A stretch of 29,101 bases of DNA, from the NCBI GenBank assembly GCA_002811675.1, contig PDIM01010352.1, positions 1 to 29,101 of the forward strand, in the 5' to 3' direction. A program made the translations under genes and the position numbers. The notes beneath the pieces were generated by a model, which was not told where the DNA came from, did not search any database, and saw only the letters and a list, made by a program, of their open reading frames with translations. Below are positions 1-10,200 of this stretch, piece by piece. Source of the DNA: Ichthyosporea sp. XGB-2017a (lineage: Eukaryota > Opisthokonta > Ichthyosporea). Numbering within the stretch: position 1 is the first letter of the stretch; each line of letters begins with the position of its first letter.

Positions 1-412
1 TTTTTTGTATTTTTTTTTTTTGTTATTTTTTTTTAATTTAAATAAGCTTTGAAATCTTTAGGAATCAATCTTTTAAAACTTTTAACTTTCGCTTTCTATT
101 GTTGTTGTTGTTGTTGTTGTTGTTCTTCTTCTCTCTTTATTTTTTCTTGTAATGTAGATTCGGATCATGTTTTTCTTTCAGTTGGTAATGATAATCATAT
201 GTAATCATAGACACATTGTTAGACGTCATGCATTGAACACAATTTCAATTGGGGAGATTTTTTGAGGGACGGTAGTTCGTATTTGTATATATAGAAAGAA
301 CAAGCAGAAAAAAAAAAGTGAAAAGGTCTTGGGGAGAGGAGAGAGAGGCGGAAAGGCCGAGTAAAGGGAACCAAAAGTGGGGGTGGGAGAGCGGATTAGA
401 AAATATATAAAG
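1..412 (+). promoter_or_regulatory. Upstream region of the SMP-C2-C1 gene
   Basis: No coding sequence is visible. The stretch opens with T-rich DNA and a TTG microsatellite at about 101-123. An inverted CCAAT box (ATTGG, 248-252) lies about 35 bp before a TATATATA element at 286-293, which in turn lies 120 bp before the ATG at 413. That spacing suits a TATA promoter with a leader of about 90 bases. The promoter role is inferred from motif and position only. Confidence 0.45.
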
Positions 413-3342
413 ATGATTGATCTGCTACAAATTGGGATACAAATTGGGATCTTGGTAGGGGCCATTTTTGCTATTGTGGCCCAAATAGTTGTGTATTTTA
501 TGATAAGGAAATGGCAATCTCTACCGTATTGTGAAATCGAGCCGGATACTGTAAAAGCTACAACTTGGCCCAAAGAGATTCTGGATATTATAGGGGAAAT
601 CGGGAATGCAGGGGGCTCTAATGAGGAATTCGAAGAGAGTTGCGATTGGTTGAACAGAGTGATTCATAAGATATTAACCGAATATATAGGGAAGCAGTCT
701 ATAGAAGAAAGCTTGCTATCAACTTTGAATGCGACAGTGGAAAAGCTAAAAAACAAATCAAGGCAATGGGGCAACTTAGATATATCAGAGTTTAACCTGG
801 GGGAGACTTTACCTTTGCTATCGTGTGTGACATTGGAGGAGCTTTCCTTGCACTCTGTCAAATGTGCCGCACAACTTTACTACGACGGGGGAATACGTTT
901 AGCCATTGAGACTGAAGCATTTGGGTTTTTGTTGATGCTTTCCGTAACTGTAGTTGAGTTTAGAGGATCTTTGGTGATTGATATAAGGGAAAATGGGAGA
1001 GTTTGTGTAGGCTTCGAGACGGAGCCTTATATGGTTTTTGATGTCAAATTTAAGGCTGGCCAATTTGCATCAAAGCGTGTAGCAAACTATATCAGTAACA
1101 AATTGAAGGTTAGTAGAAAAAGTATTCTTGTGTGAAAAAAGGAAGATCTATGACAATATAGCTTTATTTGCTAATTTTGAAAGTGTTCGTTCTTGTTTTG
1201 CAGCATATTTTTAGAGAAAAGTTTGTCTACCCTAATATGAAAATATTCAGAATAGGATCTCCTAATGAAGAACACGAAAATGGAATGGTTCGAATGTCTG
1301 TAGTTGATCTGCAAATCTATAAGCCAAATGGTAACGTACTTCAAATATTTAAGTCTGAAAGTGTGTAGTGCAGCTTAGTCAACAACAGACTTATTGATAT
1401 TTCTATTTTGTTTTGTGAATGACATTTATCAATTGTAAAATTGATTCCCAGGTGAACTAAGTGAAATACCTTACGATGCCCATTGTAGTATTTCTCATGT
1501 AAATGGAAATGATAACAGTGATGTATTTCAGACTAAGGTGGTGTACAAGAAAACTCAGCCTGTTTGGAATGATACGTTTGTGTTTCATAATGTTGCCAAA
1601 ACGGACGATCTTCGTCTCGAAATTTGGGCAAAAGAGAGTTCTTCGGGGGATATAAACATGGGATATGTTGATCTGCCGGGATATGCAATTCCCCTAAATG
1701 AGTGCATGAAAAAGGGAATGAAGCTAAGAATGAAAGGGTCTGATAGAAGGGATGACTGGTATGTTACTATTGAAACGTTTTTCCAGCTGAATGCGGTTTT
1801 GGAAGATAAATCTTTTAATCACTTCCATGCTTCGGAAGACTATGCTTTGTTTCTGCAAAGCTTGAGACATGATCTAGAGAGTCATGATTATGAGTATCCC
1901 ATTTACCAACATAGAAATAAGATACTAAACCCCTCTGAAAATGACCGTAAGTTTGAACTTGGCCGAGTCAATCAATCAAGTAAATTATGTGAGGTTAATG
2001 CATTTTCTTTGATTCTTGTTGTTTAGTAAACATTATTTCAAAGATAGTTCAAAAGCAGAAAAGAATGATGAACAGAATGAAGACAATAGAAATGCCTTCC
2101 GTAATGGGCTTTGGGTACAATATTTTGGATCCAAAGTGCCTCATGATGGATCTTAGAGTTACAAGAAGACTAATTGATAATGTGTCAAGGGAACTAAGAA
2201 AACAGCATTATGAATTTTTTAGATATGCATCTGTTGACCCACAGGAATTCGATGAGGTTAGTAACAAAGTATGTAAAGGTGCTGTGTTATGTGAAAAGTG
2301 CTAACTGCGTAGAAACATAAAAATAATTCCTACTTAATAGACTATCGACGAAAAGCGAAGAGAAATTGAAGAACTGATGACAACTGAATCAAGATTGCTT
2401 CGACTGCTAGCAAAGGCCTCCCATGTGACGGGAACATTTGGGTTTGGGAGGAAAAAATCAGCGGCTAATTCTTTGCGAAGTATATCGAGAAACGTTCCTC
2501 ATGATTTTGGGGATTTTACCTATGTGCGTCCTCGGCTGTGTGATTTCTGTGAGAAAATACTATGGGGATTTAGCGGAAAAGGGCGAAAGTGCAAGAGTAA
2601 GTAGAACCTATACATTATTCGATGGCAACTTTTTTGAACTTACAATTGCTGGTAAAGTACGGAACTAACACATTCTTCTTTTAATTCTCCCTGAAAAGTG
2701 TGTGGTTACAATTGCCATACAAAGTGCTCAATGTTTGCACCAGGAACATGTATTATCTTGCATCATGACGTTTATGACACTGAAAGCCTTCCAGAGCGCC
2801 GGTCGACTTTGGCAGTTTCTAGGCAAGGAAGTAGTGTTACCCATAATTCAACTGCAATGGCCTCTTTGAATTCTCTCATTCCTGGAAGTACTGGTAGTTA
2901 TCAAACAACACCTGCTCGCACACCTCGTGAATCTCTACACTCTCACTCGGTCGTTTCAGATTCCGAAATGCTATCACAACAAAGTGCAATTTTAAGGAGA
3001 AAGTTCGGGCACATGCGGCATATTAGCACCATAGTCAGAACTAATGACGTTGTGTTTGAAAATGAAGAGTTGGGGAATGGTGGTATGCAAGTCACAGAGC
3101 ACGTAATACAACGTAAAGCCAAGCGAAGAAAGGGGAAGAAGCACAAGAAAGTATCCTCTGAGGAAGCAGGACCCGTGGCGTTCTACAAAATTAATGCCGA
3201 TATTTCGGGTTCTACATGTACAGATATAAGTCTTCCGGGTGAGCTGGAGAATACTCATGATACCATAGTTCATCGAATTCCGAAACTAAAAACGAATCGT
3301 CTGTCACAGTCATCACCGAATCTTTCAAAGAAGAAATGTTAG
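413..3342 (+). CDS. SMP-C2-C1 membrane contact-site lipid-transfer protein (E-Syt/PDZD8-like), six exons
   Basis: Proposed exons: 413-1108, 1204-1330, 1452-1946, 2027-2256, 2341-2596 and 2699-3342, giving 815 residues. A membrane segment lies at residues 7-31, then an SMP domain from about 75 to 232 (opening with WLNRVI), then a C2 domain from about 260 to 383. A complete 50-residue C1 zinc finger spans 570-619 with the spacing H-x12-C-x2-C-x13-C-x2-C-x4-H-x2-C-x7-C. It is built across the intron at 2597-2698, which strongly supports that splice. The tail is Ser/Lys-rich. SMP proteins of this kind sit in the ER membrane and move lipids at contact sites; C2 and C1 bind acidic lipids or diacylglycerol. 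PDZD8 joins SMP and C1, but no PDZ is seen here. Introns are 80-121 bp; branch-like CTAAT or CTAAC sites are clear in introns 1, 4 and 5. The exon 2 donor could instead be 1361, and the exon 4 acceptor 2047. The start is the first in-frame ATG. Confidence 0.85.
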
Positions 3343-3407
3343 TTAATTATGCTACACACAAACATTAATTCTACATTGCAGTTATAATTAGATACAAGGA
3401 CTTGAAA

Positions 3408-3413
3408 AATAAA
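3408..3413 (+). terminator. Poly(A) signal AATAAA
   Basis: AATAAA lies 66 bases after the stop codon of the SMP-C2-C1 gene, in AT-rich DNA. The position is usual for a 3' end signal. The cleavage site itself cannot be placed. Confidence 0.55.
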
Positions 3414-3575
3414 TCAAAGGTACATCGACTTTTCGGCTGGCAGGCGCGCATATTTATTTTTTTTGAAATGCACTTACTTCTCGATCGGGAGTCGAGCTTA
3501 TTATAATTATAATACTACTAAATGGATATGTGTATATATATAAGCTTCTAGTCTCACGCGCAATGCACAGCTGCA

Positions 3576-3591
3576 GACAGTACGTACTGTC
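3576..3591. repeat. 16-bp perfect palindrome
   Basis: GACAGTACGTACTGTC reads identically on both strands. It sits about 230 bp past the stop of the SMP-C2-C1 gene, beside further small palindromes (CAGCTG and CTGCAG just upstream). It may be a dimeric protein site or a cruciform; no function can be assigned. Confidence 0.7.
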
Positions 3592-4239
3592 GGCCACGAG
3601 GAATTACTGACCATTGAACTCATCTCGCCATTTATATTTAGACTTGGCTGGTAATTGGCGAGTGAAAGGAGCGCTGGCCAGGCGCGCTGACCCAAACCTG
3701 CTCGTGATCATCGCTCGTTATAATATAAATAAATATCTCATGATACAGTCAAAATCGTCGATAGTTTTGTTCTAGCAACTTCATACTGTGTATAAATTCA
3801 CAAGAATAGAAAAAATCTCACTGTCGCGCCTGTACTACAGCTATTATAACTTCATTATTATTAATTGTACGCGTTTCCAAAAAGTCTGAAGGTGATGTGA
3901 TATATTTGGACAAGTCCTGGAGAGGCCGATTGTGAGTTGACTATACTTGAGGCAATTGGGCGCGCGAGGAGTCCAATTCAAGTACGTCCCAACAGAGACT
4001 TTCAAGAACCCCCTGGCACTGATTTTGCGAAATAATTGAAATTATGTGACAAAAAAAAAAAAAAAACGTTAATAAAAAAAAAAAAAAAAGAAAAAAAACT
4101 GAAGAAAGAAAAAATTAGTGGGGGTTTAAAAACAAAAAACAAAAAAAGTTTCTTTATTTGTAAAATTTCGAGCCAAAATTAAAGAGGCTTTTTTTTTTTT
4201 CATTCACAATTGCAACAAAATGGCGTTTTTTTGTGTTTT

Positions 4240-4245
<6 letters not shown>

Positions 4246-4286
<41 letters not shown>

Positions 4287-4298
4287 CTTTTTTTTTTT
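4246..4298. repeat. Poly(T) tract, T41 then T11
   Basis: An unbroken run of 41 T (4246-4286) is followed by one C and 11 more T. A-rich tracts also lie at about 4051-4147. Open frames running through it encode only Phe or Lys runs and are not genes. Confidence 0.85.
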
Positions 4299-4469
4299 GT
4301 TGATCTTAGCTTCTTGCTGAAAATAAGAACAATAATAAGGAACAAAGAAAAAAAGGAAAACAAATTAAAAAAGTCAGCTCGTTACAATCCAAATATGGAA
4401 AGCGAGAATCGTAACATACCTTATTTGTAAATTATTTCTTTCAAGAGGGGCTTTTTTATTTTGGAAGAG

Positions 4470-4537
4470 TTTCTGTGCTTTAATTCCAAAAGCACAGAAA
4501 TTATCACGTGATATAGACTGAGGGTACCTGAGGGTAC
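4470..4537. repeat. 12-bp hairpin, CACGTG palindrome and 10-bp tandem duplication
   Basis: TTTCTGTGCTTT (4470-4481) and its exact reverse complement (4489-4500) enclose a 7-base loop. Three bases later comes the palindrome ATCACGTGAT (4503-4512), which contains an E-box CACGTG. Then CTGAGGGTAC is repeated exactly twice (4518-4537). The hairpin has no T-run after it and no known family match, so its role is open. Confidence 0.7.
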
Positions 4538-4679
4538 TTTTTCAAAATAACGCATTGAGTCGAATCTCCTCCTCTCTAATTACATGTTAGATAACCCGAT
4601 TTTTTTTTCCAACGGAACCGCACTCATGCTTGAAACGAAACACATCTGATAAACTAATATACCTACCTGAAAACTCCTC

Positions 4680-4957
4680 TTGATGTTATGAAGAAGTTTA
4701 GAGACACTGTATAGCAGGAAATGGCTCCCATGATGTCTAACACGATTAGAGTTACAAACCCTATAGCGGTAGCCATGTTCAAACCTACCAAGCCAGCAAA
4801 TAAACCCACAAAGGGTCAAGCGTACAACGTTTGTTGTGGAGCCGATAATGGCAAACTTAGTGTTTGAAGTGTTGAAATCTTTGATGAGAGCAATTAGAAA
4901 AGTGAAGAGTGCAAACGAGAGCAGCAATGTTTAATTCGTCCATCTTATTGCCAAGTT
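4680..4957 (-). pseudogene. Possible decayed or spliced membrane-protein fragment
   Basis: On the minus strand two hydrophobic stretches lie next to each other in different frames. One runs from about 4928 to 4790 and begins LLSFALFTFLIALIK. The other begins near 4807 and includes the segment MATAIGFVTLIVLDIMGAIS, ending at a stop near 4658. They look like two parts of one membrane protein separated by a frame change or an unrecognised intron. No family was recognised and no clear GT-AG pair joins them. Chance hydrophobic frames in AT-rich DNA are a fair alternative. Confidence 0.2.
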
Positions 4958-5973
4958 GAAATAAAGACCACCTCGCATTTGTGAATGTCAATCAGTCAAA
5001 TTATTCAACGTAGGTGTTCCATAATGTCGGCAAATACAGGCGAAAATTGGTATATCTTTGCTTTTATCTTTGCTTTGCATGTGCACTTGCACTTCTTGTG
5101 GTTATGCAGTTTTCAAGTCTGAGTTAGGTCATCTCACATATCAAAATACTTTTCTGCAGTCCCAGCAGCTGTACCTCCAGTCAACTAAAGGGAGCCAGCT
5201 AGCTATACGGAGCGTAGGAATACACCTGCCTTTTCTTGAAATTTTCAGTTAAAATGCTTCTCATCCGCTGAGTTCTTGGCGAGGAAGGTTTCGGTGGCAA
5301 ACACATGCGCGCGCGGTTGCGTAATGGCTAGCATTTACTTTTCCTGTTGGGAACAAAGACCCGTAGCCTCACCCAAAGCAGCCGAGGTGATGGATCTACA
5401 TACGGGTATTGCCATTTACGTAAAGTAGGGCGTGGTAATGGAATTATGTAACTATTTACTTCGCAACATCCCGCTAACCAAAAGCGCTCAGTGCCCAGTT
5501 CCTTGCAGTTGACGAGTCAAGCTCACCGCACTTACCAGAGAAACGCAGGACGAAGAAGGAGCATACAAATCCAGAGAGTCAAAAGCAAGGAAATCCAAAG
5601 CTGGCTCGATCGCATAGTAGCTGTTTCAGCATTCTTCAACTCCCAATTTGGGAGGGTTGCGGTAACTGAATAGCTGCTAGAAAGAACCGAGGAAAGAACC
5701 AATGCAACTTCACAGCCATGCAGCAGTAACGGACCCGCGAGGGGCCCGAGTTTGGGCTTTGAGGATTATTAGGGGGAAAAAGAGAGGCAAATTTAAACTT
5801 GCGGGGGGGTGAAAGAGTGCGATATTTCCGTCATATGTACACACCAGAAATTATTTGGGGAAGGAATTATAGCCTTTCTTTTACTTGTTGGGAGCGGAAT
5901 TAACAATAACAAAAGCAAATATACAAAGGGACACAGACAGAGAGAAGCGGGTACTGGAGAGAGTGTATGTGAG

Positions 5974-5980
5974 TATAAAT
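5974..5980 (+). promoter_or_regulatory. TATA box for the GPI-type protein gene
   Basis: TATAAAT lies 142 bp before the ATG at 6122. Transcription from about 6005 would give a leader of roughly 115 bases. The leader ends in a C/T-rich patch followed by CAACCAAA directly before the ATG. Inferred from motif and spacing. Confidence 0.45.
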
Positions 5981-6121
5981 ATTTGGAAGGGTGGTCGAGG
6001 TACTGCAAGTGTTGTGTGTGGACTGCTTTCGATTTTGTTTTAGGAAAACAAACAAAACAATAAGATTTAATCCATTTGAAGGATCCCTATTTCTTTCAAT
6101 TTCTTTTGCTATTCAACCAAA

Positions 6122-6910
6122 ATGAGCTACAATATTTCTTTACTTTTGGCTGTGAGCGTGTGTGCTGCCTTCCTCATGGCTCCTGTGCACGTGCAGGCCG
6201 CACAATGCTTCCCCGAGCCAGTGGAGAACAGTAATGGGGAACAAGTGGTTACCGTTTCACAGGAGGGTGCTGAAGCTTTATCCACATGTTCTGGAAAGTT
6301 GGGTGTCAATATCGACGCGAGCAATATTCCTACTGGAACTTTCACTATCCCTGCTGATATCCCCGCCTCTCCCACTGATCTTCCCTCTGGATTTGAAATT
6401 CCCACCAACCTCCCCGTTCCCACTGGTAGTGCCGATGTTGATGTGCAGACCCCCGATGTAACTTGTGATATGGTTGTGGAATACCTCAACTGCCTTGTGA
6501 GCAAGTGTGACGACATTGCCTCCCAGACAGGCGCCACTGATAGTTCTGAGTTTGCCTCCTCTTTGGCCCTTTGGAAGGAAATGTGCGAGACCCTCAATTT
6601 TGATGATATTATCAATGGGGCAGGAAATGGTGGCTCTAATGGAGGAGACAGCTCAAATAACGGAGACAGTACAACCAACGGAGACAGTACAACCAACGGA
6701 GACAGTACAACCAACGGAGACAGTACAACCAACGGTGGTTCCAATGATGGCACCACTGAAAATGGAGGTGACGGTAGCAATGCCGGTGATGGTGACGTTG
6801 AGGGAGGCGATGATTTCGGTGAGGGAGATGGTGGAAATGGTATGGGCCAGGGCTCATTTTTGAGCGTCTCCGCCGTTGCTGTTGCTTTAGCGTTTATTTT
6901 GTTTCACTAA
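6122..6910 (+). CDS. Secreted, probably GPI-anchored cell-surface protein with Gly-Asp-Ser-Thr-Thr-Asn repeats
   Basis: 262 residues. A signal peptide covers residues 1 to about 26 (cleavage near VHVQA-A). The mature protein has six cysteines, at AQC, STC, VTC, NCLVSKC and EMC, in a compact N-terminal half, with a Pro/Thr-rich spacer between the second and third. From about residue 165 it becomes a Gly/Asn/Asp/Ser/Thr stalk containing four identical GDSTTN units (181-204) and one diverged unit before them. A hydrophobic C-terminal tail with no charge (SFLSVSAVAVALAFILFH) follows small residues, as in GPI-attachment signals. Six cysteines do not fit the eight-cysteine CFEM domain, and no other named domain was recognised. 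The ATG is preceded by AACCAAA and is the first one after the TATA box. The likely role, inferred only from architecture, is a wall or surface protein displayed on a flexible stalk. Confidence 0.8.
   Translation: MSYNISLLLAVSVCAAFLMAPVHVQAAQCFPEPVENSNGEQVVTVSQEGAEALSTCSGKLGVNIDASNIPTGTFTIPADIPASPTDLPSGFEIPTNLPVPTGSADVDVQTPDVTCDMVVEYLNCLVSKCDDIASQTGATDSSEFASSLALWKEMCETLNFDDIINGAGNGGSNGGDSSNNGDSTTNGDSTTNGDSTTNGDSTTNGGSNDGTTENGGDGSNAGDGDVEGGDDFGEGDGGNGMGQGSFLSVSAVAVALAFILFH
6644..6733 (+). repeat. 18-bp coding minisatellite, four perfect copies plus one diverged
   Basis: The unit GGAGACAGTACAACCAAC is repeated four times without a change at 6662-6733. A diverged fifth unit lies just before it at 6644-6661. 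All units are in frame and encode GDSTTN (the diverged one GDSSNN). Perfect identity, including silent positions, points to recent expansion. Confidence 0.93.
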
Positions 6911-6960
6911 TTTTACAGAAATCCATAGCTTTTCAAACCAAACCCAACATATATTTAAAT

Positions 6961-6966
6961 AATAAA
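6961..6966 (+). terminator. Poly(A) signal AATAAA
   Basis: AATAAA lies 51 bases after the stop of the GPI-type protein gene, in AT-rich DNA. Confidence 0.6.
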
Positions 6967-7297
6967 GAACTTGCTTCATGTATGAGTAAAACACATTTTA
7001 GGAACAAACTGAAAGACTGAAAGCAATGTAGTATAAGGAAAAGGCCTGTGCACCCCTCATTAAGGCATCCGCCTCCTTGGTCCACGTGACGGGATGTTTC
7101 TCTTATAGATAATGTATGGAGGGCCCCATTACCCATACATCAATAGTTGTTTAAGCATTTTATTTATTTGGTAGATTTTCTTCCCTTGTGGGGTGTACTG
7201 TGGATTTGATTTGATTGCTTTGGTGGTGTTGTTTTTTATTGTTTCTTTTTTTCTTTCGCTTCTTATTTTGTGATTTGGCTTTGCACTTTATTTGATA
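6967..7297 (+). promoter_or_regulatory. Upstream region of the desulfurase-thiolase gene
   Basis: No coding sequence is supported. A CACGTG E-box lies at 7083-7088, about 210 bp before the ATG at 7298. The last 130 bp are T-rich on the coding strand. No convincing TATA box was found. Confidence 0.35.
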
Positions 7298-10200
7298 ATG
7301 TTATCGTCGCAAAAACCGATTGCTGTTGATGCAGTGAAGACGGCTGGTGGGGAGGAGGAGCTGGTTTTGGCTGCGAGAAAGTTCTATGACTTGCCTGTGT
7401 CTGTGATGGGTCGGGACCAGGAGGAGGAGGAAGAGGAGGCGTGCTTATCGTCTTCCTCGTGCTCATTGTCTGGGGAGGAAAGTGATGTGGAAGAGTCGCC
7501 TCTCGTTGCGAGACGTAGCAGTGGGAAAACAAAGGCAGCGACTGGACTTGGACTTCGAGAGATTGGAGCCATTTTGGGGGAAGAAGAAGAAGAAGAGAGC
7601 CGAAAGGACGGACGCTTGGCAAAGATTCGGGCTACTCGTCGGTATAAGTTTGTCGCTGACACACAAATCGAAGACAGGAAGTTGAGCAAAGAGCAGCAAG
7701 TGGAAGAATTGGTGGCATATGTTGCCAACAATTTGGTTGGGGAAAATACACCTTTTTACGGGCCTTATGGAAGACGCCCTGTTATCTACTGCGACTATAC
7801 AGCTTCCGGAAGAAGCCTTGCTTTCATCGAGGACTATATTCGCAAGGAGGTTCTTCCTTTCTACGGCAATACACACACTCTGTCCTCAGTAACTGCCTTG
7901 CAGACCACCTTATTCCGACACGAGGCGAGAGATATTGTTCGCAGGGCAGTGAATGCCAATGAACTAGATGCCGTTATATTTGCGGGAAATGGGGTTACTG
8001 GTTGTATAGAAAAGCTAATTCATTGTATGGGATTGAAAAAGATACACCATCGGGGGTTAAGCAGCGAGGAGCAGAAGGAGGAGAGTGAGGATAGACCCGT
8101 TGCGTTTGTTGGTCCCATGGAGCATCATTCAAACCTTGTATCTTGGAGGGAATGCCACTGTGATGTGGTGGAGGTACCACTGGATACAAGCACAGGGTGT
8201 GTGGATTTTGTGGTGCTTGAGGAGAAGCTTAAGCTTTACGAGGGAAGAACTCACAAAGTGGGTAGTTTTAGTGCCGCTTCAAATGTGACGGGGATTTTGA
8301 CTGATGTAGACTCCCTTTCTATCCTGCTCCATAAATATGGTGCATATGCCCTCTTTGATTATGCTAGTGCTGCCCCCTATGTGAAGATGGATATGAATCC
8401 ATCCGAGCGAAATCCTATGTTTCCAGAGTCCGGCAAGAATGTCATCCAAGGCAGTCATGAGTTGATGTATAAGGATGCTATATTTATTTCAGGTCACAAG
8501 CTCGTAGGAGGAGTTGGGTCACCTGGGATTTTGGTGGCAAAGAAGACATTGTTTAAAGAAAAGGTGCCTTCGGTGCCTGGAGGAGGAACTGTCTTTTTTG
8601 TTAGCCATAAAGACCATCGATATTTGCAGGATATTGAAATGAGAGAGGAAGGGGGTACACCCGCTATTGTAGAGTCGATTCGCGCTGGCCTGGCATTCCA
8701 ATTGAAGCAAAGTATTGGGCCTGAAGAAATCATGAAAAGGGAAAAATCATTTGTTGAGAGAGCACTTAAGCATTGGGAAAATAACAAAAAGATGATTGTT
8801 CTGGGACATAACCCTGTGGATAGAAAAGTTAAAGAAGGCCTTGCAGTTGAGAAGGGATATGTAAATCCGAAGAGATTGGGTATTGTGTCCTTTCTAATGG
8901 TCCATCCAGAATCTGGTAAATATTTGCATCACAACTTCATCGTGTCTGTGTTGAATGACATGTTTGGTATTCAGACAAGGGGAGGATGCCTTTGTGCGGG
9001 TCCTTATGTTCAAGATGTGATGGGAATTGATTTTGATAGTTCAAAAGACATTGAGAGCATTCTTCTGGAAGATGATAGACTTGATAGGCATCATTTGCGC
9101 AGAAAGCATTGCGAGTATTCGAATCATGAAATTTTTCGCCCTGGTGTTACGAGGCTGAATTTTAACTATTTCCTTACGGAAGAAAAATTTCAGTATATTG
9201 TTAATGCAATTAATCTTGTGGCAGAACATGGCCATCTTTTGCTTCCCCATTACAAGTTCGAGCCGGAAACCGGTGAGTGGAAACACAAGGACCATTTGGT
9301 CTTCAAAGAGCGAAAGTGGCTTGGAGGGATTTCGTATAAGAATGGTCGTATGGAGTACACCAATTTTGTTCCAGAAGAGGCTTTAAAGTATTTGTCTACC
9401 GACGAGGCTACAGCGAATGAAGACCATAATGACCTGGACGCTATTATGGCAGAGGCCCGAAGAGCCTTTCGAGTTGCAAAAAAGATGGTTTCGCGTGGTA
9501 AATCCTTCAGTGTGGTTGATGAAAATTTGCTAATGAATGAAGATTCCCGCAAATATGCATGGTTTTTGTATCCATCTGAGGTTTTACGAATTGCCGAAGA
9601 GGCCGCAAAGGGAAACATAGAAAAGCCTAAGGCTGAGACATTTTGTGCCAAACGACCACCGTTTGTCCCATTGTTTTATGAACATCTTTTCCCTGTAGAT
9701 ACCAGCCCAAAGAAATCTAGAGAAAAAAAGAAAAATGAAAGCAAGGGGGATACTTCTCCAAATAGAATTTCACAAGAGCCAAAGGCTCCAAGTGCACCTG
9801 TATGCGCCATTGGGAAGAAGAAAAAAGCCAAAGTTTCTAATTTATCCAATCCCAAGTTTATCTGTCCTCCAAAAGATATCTATACCCCAGCCAGAGTTGC
9901 AATGCATGAATTTGGAATGGTTAAGAATGGGGACCGGGTGCTTGTGTGTGTTTCGGGGGGTAAAGATTCGCTCACGCTTCTTCATACAATCAAACAATAC
10001 CAATACTTCTGCAAATCAGAGGGCATTCACTTTGATATTGCCTGTGCTACAGTAGATCCCGAGACACCCTCATTTGACCCAAGTCCTTTGAAGGGATATA
10101 TGGAAAAGTTGGGAGTCCCTTACTTTTATGAATCGCAGCGCATTCTGGACACCGCAGCGCAGCTGGAGGAATGTACTTCTATTTGTAGTTTCTGTTCCCG

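Larger units (their letters stand above)
3414..5970. other. Gene-poor intergenic stretch of about 2.6 kb
   Basis: No gene can be supported here, although most gaps in this window are under 700 bp. It holds a 16-bp palindrome (3576-3591), several GGCGCGC-type patches (near 3441, 3680, 3959 and 5310), a T41 tract, a 12-bp-arm hairpin, a 10-bp tandem duplication and a decayed-looking hydrophobic coding patch near 4680-4960. Open frames at 5491-5673 and 5809-6063 show no domain or composition that would mark a protein. An unspliced non-coding RNA or a many-exon gene cannot be excluded. Confidence 0.5.

Noticed and set aside
4154-4430. Open frames on both strands across the T41 tract
   Set aside because: They encode only Lys or Phe runs from homopolymer DNA.
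5330-5400. Structured-looking GC-rich patch considered as a tRNA or snRNA
   Set aside because: No T-loop consensus, no cloverleaf pairing and no Sm site could be found by eye; a covariance-model search would decide.
5491-6063. Short plus-strand frames before the GPI-type protein gene
   Set aside because: They lack hydrophobic, domain or compositional signs of a protein, and the second overlaps the presumed promoter and leader.
6127-6780. 217-residue open frame antisense to the GPI-type protein
   Set aside because: It is a shadow of the repeat-rich sense frame: its Leu-Val-Val-Leu-Ser-Pro-Leu repeats mirror the 18-bp units, and it shows no domain.
7384-7876. Ser/Leu-rich minus-strand frames within the start of the fusion gene
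   Set aside because: They are antisense to a Glu-rich coding region and overlap one another; no domain is visible.
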